From NCBI GenBank assembly GCA_003427395.1, contig BFEA01000060.1:2133317-2162178 (forward strand): a stretch of 28,862 nt of DNA, in the 5' to 3' direction. The notes under the pieces were generated by a model. That model saw only the letters and a list, made by a program, of their open reading frames with translations, ran no database searches and was not told the DNA's origin. Position numbers and translations under genes: made by a program. This DNA comes from Chara braunii. Its lineage: Eukaryota; Streptophyta; Charophyceae; Charales; Characeae. Each line of letters opens with the position of its first letter. The stretch's first letter is position 1. Positions 10,363-19,245 of this stretch are shown here, piece after piece.

Positions 10363-11079
10363 CTGTACACATGGCGATCAACAGTATGTCAAGAGGAGAA
10401 CGTAATTAGGGTATAGGGTCCGAGGAAAAATAAGGGGAGAAATACCAATGAAAAGTTTTTTTTTTCCGTAAGACTGATTGGGGAGGTGCTTCATAGTAAC
10501 CAGGTGCGAGCCCCGAAAATGTCGGAAAGCATGCAAAGAGACTACAATCATGGCGATAAGGAATCTGACCTCAGCGCAAGTAAACAGAGCTAGGCTTTGC
10601 GTGTGTTTACGGATACGTTACTCCCACGGCTGCGCCGTGGCATGATGCGTCAAAACTCATGCGGGAAATTTATATTCGAAGGAACGGCTTAAGGAACAGA
10701 AAGACACCTTAACACATACATTATGAGTAGGCAAGCAACTGGTAATCAGAAGTAACCCTCAGTACTCATCATCGGGGATTTCACGATACAACAAAAATAT
10801 GTCTCTGAACAAAATCGGAATGAGCCAAAACAGAGTACCATGGGTAATCCCAAATGAGACACCAAATTTCAATAAGAGTGAGTTCCGATGTTTTACTGTT
10901 TCAATAGAACGAGCAGAAGTCACAAACTGCATTCCATATACCCGAAGTATTCGAGACAGAAGAAAATTCTCCGTGAGAAACGACCCTTCTTGTGGAAGGT
11001 GTCGACCGATCATCGTCTCATCATCACCTCAGTAAGGCTAGCCCATCTAATCCGACATGGGACGGGCAGCCTATGCATC

Positions 11080-11082
<3 letters not shown>
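10363..11082. other. no gene recognised; contains a short hairpin
   Basis: No confident coding pattern. The minus strand from 11013 to 10759 is open for 84 codons with a hydrophobic, plausible-looking translation ending EIPDDEY, upstream of the unknown minus-strand gene, but its phase does not join the next exon through an obvious GT-AG pair. CCACGGC-TGC-GCCGTGG at 10624-10640 is a perfect 7-bp stem with a 3-nt loop. A T run lies at 10458. Confidence 0.4.
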
Positions 11083-11138
<56 letters not shown>

Positions 11139-11139
11139 T

Positions 11140-11174
<35 letters not shown>
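11083..11174. repeat. compound (AT)n-(GT)n microsatellite
   Basis: A long AT run (about 11083-11135), a short interruption ACATTT, more AT, then a GT run ending at 11174. The AT to GT transition is typical of compound microsatellites. Open frames across it (poly Tyr-Ile) are artefacts. Confidence 0.95.
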
Positions 11175-11430
11175 CGCGAGAGCGTTATCCTCAAGCATTG
11201 GCGACCCGTAGACATCAGGACCACGCTATCATCTCCCCTCCCTTTCTTCGAGCAAAAGCCGATACTCTTCTATCCAATCCAACTCCGGATATCCCGTATG
11301 GAAGCTTCACCAAGCAATCATGTCGTAGATCACGGCGCATCCCGTCCAACTACATGCAACCCATGAGCGAAGCTGCTTATATGGTGCACCGTCCTTGATT
11401 TTGTACCACAATGTAACACGGAGCCGAGAC

Positions 11431-11706
11431 CTCTTATACGAGCCAGTTTCGACCCAAAAACATCACCCAAACGATAACCACCATTTCATCCCAACCTGTC
11501 GGCAAGACCAAGGCTTAGAACACAGGACTCCTTCCTGATTGGCTGCTACTCTATACGTCAAGATGGGTAGGTGCTACCATCCAAGCCAAGCCTGGTATAA
11601 AAGGGGAACCACCTACACGAGCCAGTTCCAACAAAAAACATCGTCAAACAATATCAATCATTTCATCCCAACTCGTTGGGAAGACCCAGGTTTAGAACGA
11701 AGGATG
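11431..11706. repeat. diverged direct repeat, about 95 bp, period about 178 bp
   Basis: Copy 1 (about 11431-11528) and copy 2 (about 11611-11706) share TACGAGCCAGTT or TACACGAGCCAGTT, then an A-rich ACATC stretch, TTTCATCCCAAC and a GAAC-like end, with scattered substitutions. A TATAAAAG box-like site sits at 11596-11603 just before copy 2. This could be remnants of an LTR or promoter unit. No gene follows, so I do not call a promoter. Confidence 0.55.
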
Positions 11707-13835
11707 TAGCCGAATGATAGGTGCAATCGTCATAACCAAGATCCTAGCAACAGTCCGTTCTCAGCAAACCATAGGAGAATCCCTCATGACCTCGATCTAA
11801 CCCATGTGACGACAACTCCCCTCGGTCCTATAAGGCATGAAAGTGATCGCATCCAGTCAAATAGAATTAGCAGAATACCATCGCCAACAAACGACACGCA
11901 TCAGAGGAGTGGCACTAGCTCCCTAACTAGGATAACATTCCTCCTAGCGTGCAGAAAGGCTACAAGCACACCCGCCCTATGAGTCTAAACAGTTGATCTC
12001 ATCACCACGTCTGTTGCCATACTACCTCGCCTCGATAATCTTGCAAATCCCACCCACAACTTTCGAAAGTTATGACCGAAGAATAACAATTAACTCAATA
12101 TGCTCTCGTTAGGAAGGTCAGTATCAATACAGAAAACATGATACCCAAGGGACTCGCCACCAGATCAGCACTGCAACACATATGAGGAAGGCGAACTCGT
12201 GCAACAGAAGCCAACAGGCGAAGCCACTCAACATCATCGCACATGAAGACTAATGCTCCTGTTGGTGTGCCAGACAGGAAAAGGGAGGGTGCCAGCACGA
12301 AGACCATGCCCCCCATGCCAGCAAGAAACCAGAGAGGGAAGAGAAAAGGGCAGAAAGGAGGAGTGGGAGAACGAGAAATGGAAGGGGAACAGGGGGGTGT
12401 TGGAGGAAAACCAAGGAAGACATTACACCCATCTCAACTCTCCTTCAGTCGAACCCCAAGAGCACCACTAAATAAGGATTTCAGCCACCACCTCACAACA
12501 TGTAAAAGTGTTATCGTAATGTGATGGTGGTACTCACGCCATCTTGTCAACCTCCATCAAGGCGCCAAGCGTCGCCAAGTCGTCACGACCGGAACGTTCT
12601 GACTGGCGCTGGCACACGAAATCGATCGAGCCACTTGTAGATCAACAAATGACAAGAAAGCGAGATAGGACATGAAGGTGAGCAGAAAACATCAGCAGTA
12701 CATGGGCGACAACAAGCAGCTCCATATCCACTCTTCCAGAAAACACATTCCTCCACGCTCTTCCCTAAGATCCCAACGACGACGCACAAAGTAGGGCCTA
12801 CGAGAGTAATCATCCACATCACAAAACGAAATATACATAGACACACAAATAGGGGTGCCAAACCGATCGTCAAATCCCCCCGATATAACGTATGTCATCA
12901 TCAAGGAGGACCAAGAGGAGGAGGGGGAGAGAGAGAGAAACAATCATATGAGCAAGAAGAAGAGGAAAAAAACCCCAATTCAGTCGTGCGGCTCGTGATT
13001 GCCGACGCATGGAAAGCAAGTAATGGAGTATGTCCTAAAGTACTTTTCATTGATCCTCCATTTCGACCATATCCTCAGAGAACAATAACACTCCCATTGC
13101 GTACCGAAAGGAACAAGAGTCCTTGATGGGCATACCCCGGGCTATTGGACTGAGACGAGAGAGAGAGAGAGCAGGGAGAGTAAGAGGCAGCACCAGAGAT
13201 CGACAACACGAGGAAGAGGGGAGGGAGAAAGAGAAAAAGGGTAGAGAGAAAAATCTGGGGTAAGGAGACATGCCAAGAGATGGTTCATACACCGCACAGG
13301 GTGGGGGTTTGGGGGTGGGTGGTGGGTACAGAAGGATGACGAAGGTATTATCGCTCCTGACGCCATATCACACAGCAATCTGATCAGGGAGCCCGTGCGA
13401 TATCCCTTGTCCGAAAGCGATTGCCGCAAAGAAGGTTTCCGCTGAATCGGAAAGGGTGATCCCGATGTCTCATGCAAAAGCGCCCATCATTTAGGGGAAG
13501 CGCCTGCTGTGAGGCATTGGCCAACTTACGTGGTCGGCAGAACGCAAAGCATTGAAAGCGGCGTTGGACGTATGTAGCATGCGCACAAGCGAATGCGTTG
13601 AGAGAAGAAGAAAACTCCCACGTTGAGTGCGGAGATGAGATAGGGGCTCAGCGCAGAAACCCGCAGCAGTAGCATAGCCGAGAGCATACGTGGGTCACGC
13701 TACCAGAGCCCTTCCGAGAATTGGTAACGGGAACCGCGGTGCGAGTAAGCAGGTGGGTGAGAACTGTAGGACGGTTAAGTCATATACAGTCCTGGTACCC
13801 GAAACGTTATCTACTTGACAGCTTCGTCACCAGGT
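11707..13835. other. no gene recognised; locally purine-rich
   Basis: About 2.1 kb without a supported gene. Plus-strand purine-rich tracts occur near 12285-12420, 12900-12970 and 13150-13255. These give Arg/Glu/Lys-rich or Ser/Leu-rich low-complexity frames. A GGGTGGGTGGTGGG stretch lies near 13312. Nothing matched a family I know on either strand. Confidence 0.5.
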
Positions 13836-14037
13836 GGTTTGGAGTCCCAGTTCTTAGTGGGAAGGCGGTTTCCCCGGTCCCTCCTGCGAGGGCCTTTTCC
13901 CTTTCGGATGGTCGCTCATTTGGTGGGACAAGCCTTTCATGGTTCGAGTCTCAGTTTTTCATGGGTAGATGGTCTCCCAGGCCCTTCTTGTGAGGCTCAT
14001 TTCTTTTGGTCGGTCGTCCATTTGGTTTGGGCAGGCC
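13836..14037. repeat. two-copy tandem repeat, period about 104 bp
   Basis: Copy 1 (13836-13934) and copy 2 (13941-14037) align along their length: GGTTTGGAGTCCCAGTT versus GGTTCGAGTCTCAGTTT at the start, GTGGGAAGGCGGT versus ATGGGTAGATGGT, a CCCTCCTGCGAGG or CCCTTCTTGTGAGG core, and TTGGTNNGGNCANGCC at the end. Many differences between copies are C/T transitions. Function unknown. Confidence 0.75.
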
Positions 14038-14124
14038 TTCCCTGATCCTATCGTTCAATCAAACAGGAGGGTTAATTGTAGTCATGCAACCATGCTACTG
14101 GTCCGACCCATTGTGTGCCGACGC

Positions 14125-14152
14125 GTGTGTGTGTGTGTGTATGTGTGTGTGA
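14125..14152. repeat. (GT)n microsatellite, interrupted
   Basis: GT dinucleotide run with one AT interruption near 14141. Low complexity. Confidence 0.9.
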
Positions 14153-14168
14153 GACCCACCCCTTCCCC

Positions 14169-14230
14169 GCTAGCAGGTAGCTTGCTAAGACAGGTATCAG
14201 GTACCTGCCTTAAGCAAGGTACCTGCTAGC
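14169..14230. repeat. 62-bp imperfect palindrome (hairpin)
   Basis: The left arm at 14169-14189 and the right arm at 14209-14230 are reverse complements over about 21 bp with one mismatch and one indel. Both are bounded by GCTAGCAGG and CCTGCTAGC. The 19-nt centre itself contains the palindrome CAGGTACCTG. It could be a MITE core, a cruciform-forming site or a small foldback. It is not a tRNA: no acceptor, anticodon or T-arm layout fits. Confidence 0.7.
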
Positions 14231-14490
14231 TGCCTCAGAAGCCCTGCTGGTCGGGGACATAGCTGAGAATACACACGACACACCGTTACTATCAGTAGGG
14301 ATAAAGTAGTGAATGTATATCACGAAGAGCTTTGATAGCCTCGTTCAAGGACGACAAAGGAGCGCACCGGAGTGAAGCAGGGTGATATAGTAGTTAGAAG
14401 CATATAATAGTGCAAAAGGGTGGGAAATAGAAAAAAACAGAAGCATTCAACTAAGTGCAGTAGAGAATAGTCACAAAGACAGTCAAGCGA
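14231..14490. other. no feature recognised
   Basis: Mixed-composition spacer between the palindrome and the reverse transcriptase fragment. It contains AAAAAACAGAAG-like A-rich pieces but nothing I can name. Confidence 0.5.
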
Positions 14491-14880
14491 TCATTTAAAA
14501 AAGGCAGTCGAAAAGACAGTCAAGAAGACAGTCCAACAAAGAGAAGCGGAGAAGCAGAGAAGGTGCGGGTCTTCCTCATGAGAGGGGTCACTCAAAAATT
14601 TCAGAATTGAAGGATTGTTCAGTGAGTGAAGATCATCGATATATCTAAAGGCATGCTTAAAGAGAGGAAGCAGGTGAGCCGCCCTCCGATCAGCTAGCCG
14701 CATAATCAGACCGTATTCGTACTTAAAAAAATAGATGGTACACCAGAACGGTGAACAGGGCAATCCCATTGGTATTCCCAAAGTCTGTCTCCAGATCCTA
14801 CCACCGAAAGAAGTAAGACATCTGGTTACCACCCATCTAGTGATCTGAATCACATCCCCGCAGTCAAGCCTTAAAACGAG
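14491..14880 (-). pseudogene. reverse transcriptase fragment, probably Penelope-like
   Basis: The minus strand encodes IWRQTLGIPMGLPCSPFW, followed by YFFKYEYGLIMRL, and then FKHAFRYIDDLHSLNNPSI. GIPMG-x3-SP is RT motif B and RYIDDL is motif C with both catalytic Asp. The spacing and the FRYIDD context fit Penelope-like elements better than Ty3 (YIDDLAV in this window) or typical LINEs. Only the palm is present. The reading loses similarity after about 30 residues past YIDD, ending in low-quality sequence, and upstream it runs into the GC-rich array. It is a fragment with no endonuclease or flanking repeats visible. Confidence 0.65.
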
Positions 14881-15004
14881 AGGGGGAGGTGGTCGTTTCT
14901 CGCCTTCCACTAGGGAGCATGTCATACGTCCATTCGGGCGGGAACCAACTTTTGTTGTTGTCATCATTGCTTGGATCGGATGCTGGTTGGATCGTCGTCC
15001 CACG

Positions 15005-17284
15005 ACCCCACACACGAGTGGCAGGGGTCCAGAGTCCCCGAAACGCTCACACACGATTGGGAACGCCGGACCCCCTGCCGACCCCACACACGATTGGGAA
15101 CGTCGGACCCCCCGACACCAGTGCTAGGGTCGGGGTGGGGGGGTCCGGCGTTCCCGAAACGCCTGACCCCCACAATGTTGATTTCTCAGGTAGGGGGTCC
15201 GGCGGATTGGGAACGCTGGACCCCCGACACCCGTGTTGGGGTAAGGGGTAAGGGGGGTCCGGCGGATTGGGAACGCCGGACCCCCGATCCCCGGCGGTTT
15301 GGGAACGCCGGACCCCCGACCCCCGGCGGATTGGGAACGCCCGACCCCGGCAATGTTGATTTCCCAGGTAGGGGGTCCGGCCTTCCCGAAACGCCCGACC
15401 CTCACCATCCTTCCCGGGTCGGGGGTCCAGCGGTCCCGGTACGCCGGATCCCCGACACCCGTGCTGGGGTCGGGGGGTCCGTCGTTCCCAAAACACCGGA
15501 CCCCCGCAATGCTGATTTCCGGGGTAGGGGGTCCGGCGGATTGGGAACGCCGGACCCCTGACACCCATGCTGGGGTAAGGGGTAAGGGGGGTCCGGCTGA
15601 TTGGGAACGCCGGACCCCCAACCCCCGGCGGATTGGGAACGCCCGACCCCCGTAATGTTGATTCCCCGGGTAGGGGGTCCGGTGTTTCCGAAACGCCCGA
15701 CCCCCGCCATCCTTCCTGGGTAGGGGGTCCTGCGGTCCCGGTACGCCGGACCCCCGACACCCGTGCTGGGGTCGGGGGGTCCGGCGTTCCCGAAATGCCT
15801 GACCCCCGCAATGCTGATTTCCCGGGTAGGGGGTTCGGCGGATTGGGAACGCCGGACCCCCGACACCCGTGCTGGGGTCGGGGTGGGGGGCTCCGGCGTT
15901 CCCGAAATGCCCGACCCCCGCAATGTTGATTTCCCGGGTAGGGGGTCTGGCAGATTCGGAACGCCGGACCCCCGACACCCATGCAGGGGTAAGGGGTAAG
16001 GGGTGTCTGGCGGATTGGGAACGCCGGACACCCGACCCCCGGCGGATTGGGAATGCCCGACCCCGGCAATGTTGATTTCCCGGGAAGGGGGTCCGGCGTT
16101 CCCGAAACGCCCGACCCCCACCATCCTTCCCGGGTAGGGGGTCCGGCGGTCCCGGTACGCCGGACCCCCAACACCCGTTCTGGGGTCGGGGGGTCTGCGT
16201 TCCCGAAACGCCCGACCCCCGCAATGCTGATTTCCCGGGTAGGGGGTCCGGCGGATTGGGAACGCCGGATCCCCGACACCCGTGTTGGGGTAAGGGGTAA
16301 GGGGGGTCCGGTGGATTGCGAATGCTGAACCCCCGACCCCCAGTGAATTGGGAACGCCTGACCCGCGCAATGTTGATTTCCCGGGTAGGGGTTCCGGCAT
16401 TTCCAAAACGCACGACCCCCGCCATCCTTCCCGGGTAGGGGATCCGGCGGTCGCGGTAGGCGGGACCCCCGACACCCGTGATGGGGTCGGGGGGTCCGAT
16501 TTTCTCGAAACGCCCGGCCCCCGCAATGCTGATTTCCCGGGTAGGGGGTCCAGCAGATTGGGAACGTCGGACCCCCGACACCCGTGCTGGGGTAAGGGGT
16601 AAGGGGGGTCCGGCTGATTGGGAACGTCGCACCCCCGACCCCCGGCGGATTGGGAACGCCCGACCCCCGCAATGTTGATTTCCCGTGTAGGGGGTCCGGC
16701 GTTCCTGAAACGCCCGACCCCCGCCATCCTTCCCGAGTAGGGGGTCTGGCAGTCCCGGTACGCCGGACCCCCAACACCCGTGTTGGGGTCGGGGGGTCCG
16801 GCATTCCCGAAACGCCTGACCCCCGCAATGCTGATTTCCCGGGTAGGGGGTTCGGCGGATTGGGAACGCTGGACCCCCGACACCCTTGTTGGGGTCGGGG
16901 GGGTACGGCGTTCCCGAAACGCCCGACCCCCGCAATGCTGATTTCCCGGGTAGGGGGTCCGGCGGATTGGGAACGCCGGACCCCCGAAACCCTTGTTGGG
17001 GTAAGGGGTTAGGGGGGTCCAACTGATTGGGAACGCCGCACCCCCGACCCCCGGCGGATTGGGAACGCCCGACCCCCGCAATGTTAATTTCTCGGGTAGG
17101 GGGTCCGACACTCCCGAAATGCCCTACCCCCGCCATCCTTCCCGGGTACGGGGGTCTGGCGGTCCTGGTGCGCCGGACCGTTGACACCCGTGCTGGGGTC
17201 GGGGGGTCCGGCGTTCCCGAAACGCCCGACCCCCGCCATCCTTCCCGGGTAGGGGGTCCGGCGGTCCCGGTACGCCGGACCCCC
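15005..17284. repeat. GC-rich minisatellite array with 302-bp higher-order unit
   Basis: About 2.3 kb built from related modules, each starting GGTCCGGC. Marker TGGGGTCGGGGGGTCC ends near 15480, 15782, 16196, 16497, 16799, 16907 and 17209 (some copies vary). The spacings are about 302, 414, 301, 302, 108 and 302 bp, so a 302-bp unit is joined at least twice by an extra 108-112-bp block. Recurring pieces are GCAATGTTGATTTCCCGGG, CCATCCTTCCCGGG and GGGGTAAGGGGTAAGGGG. A core dyad GGGGGTCCGGCG-GATTGGGAA-CGCCGGACCCCC forms a perfect 12-bp stem with a 9-nt loop (for example 15253-15285). Long minus-strand frames of up to 735 codons exist because the units lack stops in several frames. Their Gly/Pro/Arg repeats are not evidence of a protein. 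Confidence 0.95.
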
Positions 17285-17374
17285 GGTACACTGTTGGGGA
17301 GGTTAGCCTTTTTGATTTTGTCGGACCCCATGCAAGTGCTTCTGTGTGTTGCTCATTCCAGTTCACCTGTCCGT

Positions 17375-17402
17375 ATTTTTTTTTTTTCTTTGCGCCCTGC
17401 AG
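17375..17402 (+). promoter_or_regulatory. strong candidate 3' splice acceptor
   Basis: An uninterrupted T tract followed by CTTTGCGCCCTGCAG ends in AG at 17401-17402. Protein-like reading starts immediately after it. This is a textbook polypyrimidine tract and acceptor, so the tandem array about 90 bp upstream may lie within an intron. No donor was identified. Confidence 0.55.
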
Positions 17403-17929
17403 GAAAATCTGTTGCTTTGTATCCCATTGAAAACAAACGGGCGTACGACAAATCTAGGATCTACAACGACAAACCATGGGCTCTTCACGGGGTAGGTGGT
17501 TTGCATACACCAGGGTGTGGGGCCGTTGTCTTCTTGAGTGACGACAATGGCACCACTTGGTACTGTTGTGGGGGTGTCGAGAAATCCGAGGGTGGTAGGA
17601 AAACCTGCGACGGGAGGACGTTCAGGACCTTCTTCCTTACGTCTGTCTTCGACAGCGCTGGGACAGACTGGGTCAAGGAGGACAAGAAGGTCTCTCTTGA
17701 CCTGCGGCTCTTCCAAGGATACGACGTCAAGGCTTTCTCCATGAAAGCGTTTGATGTGCGTGGGGATGAAACCGAATTCCGTATGCTCTCTCCGGAACAA
17801 TTCCTCAACAAAACAAACGCCAACCACGTCAATGGCTGCCTTCTTGTCGGTGACAATTTTTTTGAGCTCACCAAACCATTGGTCCAATTCAACAGCCCAA
17901 CGGACCAACTGCCAGGTGTGGTTATGTGA
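17403..17929 (+). pseudogene. N-terminal domain of decayed ParB-methylase-like gene, unrecognised
   Basis: After the splice acceptor, about 170 codons are open with a folded-protein composition: GLHTPGCGAVVFLSDDNG, TWYCCGGVEK, TCDGRTFRTFFLTSVFD and NHVNGCLLVGDNFFELTKP are notable stretches. It ends at TGA 17927, but from about 17915 the neighbouring frame 0 continues with CDTGKSYRICLQQADC, so one small frameshift probably joins the two. I do not recognise the domain. The opposite strand is also open (181 codons), but its translation is less protein-like and has no continuity with neighbours. The downstream parts on the same strand suggest one ancestral gene. Confidence 0.55.
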
Positions 17930-18744
17930 TACAGGGAAGAGTTATCGAATCTGCCTCCAACAAGCGGACTGTGCTTTTGTGCCCTTTGACACGGGTCCCA
18001 AGAAAAAGAGATAGACGCTGTCCGCAACGGGTGGGAGGAAAAAGAAGTTGGCGGGAGGATCGATTCGACCAACGTCGGTCGCATCGGGCGCGAATCTTTC
18101 GATTCTGCCCTCGCCCTCCCCCTCGGTGAAGGAAGGTCGTGATTTGGCTCAAGGTTCAAGCAAGGCTATAGAGTACGATGAAAGAATTCAGCGCCAGCAC
18201 ATTGCTGGGTGTGAAAATTCCCACGACAATGCAATTGCTCTGGATGAGGACAACGACGAGGACGAGGAAGGGGGAAGTGGTGGCCCGCATGACGACGACG
18301 GTAATGAAGCGGATTTGGAAGTTGGGGATGAGAACATGCAGGACCACGACACACTTGGTGATGGCGATGACAACGACACGCCGATGGATGGTCATAACAT
18401 TTCCCCCGCCGGTGATGTGGAAGTCGCTGTTGGTCAGCCCTCGACGTCCCGTGGGATTTCGCAGTCGCAAAGCGGGAGTAAGGGTGGGCGTTACTCACAA
18501 GCAATGCAAGGACCGAAGGCGAAGAAAAGGACAAGAGAAACTTTTCCATCTACTTCCACTCACAAGAGACAAGCCAGGACTGATGCTGTTAATGAGGCTC
18601 GTGGAGCTTTGACGGCATCCAAGGAGGCGCGGCCTCCTCGAAAAAATGGCCAGGGGGGGTGATCTGGTGGTCATGGCGGTGGCCGTGGCGGCGCAAGGAA
18701 AGACTCGCAGAGGATGAGGCCACAAGAACTGCGGGACTTGGGGC
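17930..18744 (+). pseudogene. acidic, disordered linker with basic clusters
   Basis: Frame 0 runs from about 17915 to beyond 18662 with a TAG at 18012 and a TGA at 18660. It starts with a basic GPKKKR cluster, possibly a nuclear localisation signal. It then becomes strongly acidic (EDNDEDEEGG, DNDTPMDG near residues 65-125 of the open part), then Ser/Gln-rich, and finally basic (PKAKKRTRE, ARPPRKNGQGG followed by GGHGGGRGG). The TGA at 18660 sits inside the Gly/Arg-rich run and could come from CGA. This kind of tail commonly links chromatin or DNA-binding domains. No catalytic signature is present. Confidence 0.5.
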
Positions 18745-19245
18745 ATGCCCATCGACACAACGCGTTGTTTCTTCCTCGAGTACAACGAGCAAGGCTTCGC
18801 TACGCAAGACGTCCATATTGTTCACGTGGACGTCATGAGAATCAAACTCATTCCCCGCAGGAAGATTCTTTACAACCACCGCTTGTTATCTGAAAACATT
18901 GTGCGAGGCATCGGGACTGCCATCTAAAGTTCCATCACCACGGATCCGGGGGCGTGGGACAGGCCCGAGCTCGTGCTTGCACCGGTTGACCCCAATGACA
19001 TCGTCGGCGGCCAAGGAAGGCGGATCGCGCCGGCCGAATTCTTCCAAAGGGACTCCGCAAAGTTCGATTGGTACGCTATCACTGGTCAGCATACCGCTGA
19101 GGCCATGAAGAGATTGGTCAGAAAGGATTCCCGACAGTCAAAGTCTATGGCCTCCGCGAATACTCTAAGGTGCGGGTCGTCTATTTCGGGACGACCACAC
19201 ACGAGGGTATTCCAATGTCCCGGCCTTCGACAACACACGCGAAAA
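18745..19245 (+). pseudogene. ParB/sulfiredoxin-like domain, decayed
   Basis: Frame 1 reads CFFLEYNEQGFATQD, then MRIKLIPRRKILYNHRLL, ENIVRGIGTAI, a TAA at 18925, and then WDRPELVLAPVDP and FDWYAITGQHTAEAMKRLV. The order matches a ParB/Srx fold: a strand ending I-x-P-x-R, a helix with V-x2-I-x2-I, a P-x-LV strand, and a Y-x-I-x-G-x-H-x3-A box (19084-19104) equivalent to ParB's G-E-R-R-x2-A. In ParB proteins this box binds CTP or DNA; in nuclease relatives it is catalytic. After about 19120 the frame breaks twice within 100 bp before joining the next segment. The assignment rests on motif pattern only. Confidence 0.45.

Noticed and set aside
10888-11398. Poly Tyr-Ile frames around the AT/GT repeat
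   Set aside because: Pure microsatellite translation on both strands.
13941-13960. tRNA or SINE B box at GGTTCGAGTC
   Set aside because: No A box, acceptor stem or anticodon arm at correct spacing; the other repeat copy lacks the motif.
15047-17331. Minus-strand frames of 569-735 codons and many plus-strand frames across the GC-rich array
   Set aside because: They lie in several frames at once, follow the DNA repeat unit exactly, and have Gly/Pro/Arg-only periodic translations with no domain.
17363-18159. Minus-strand frames of 181 and 224 codons opposite the N-terminal domain
   Set aside because: The plus strand has a splice acceptor, better protein-like composition and continuity with downstream domains. 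The minus frames look like shadows.
18156-18549. Minus-strand frames opposite the acidic linker
   Set aside because: His/Ser/Pro-rich translations are the antisense of Asp/Glu codons, so they are shadows.
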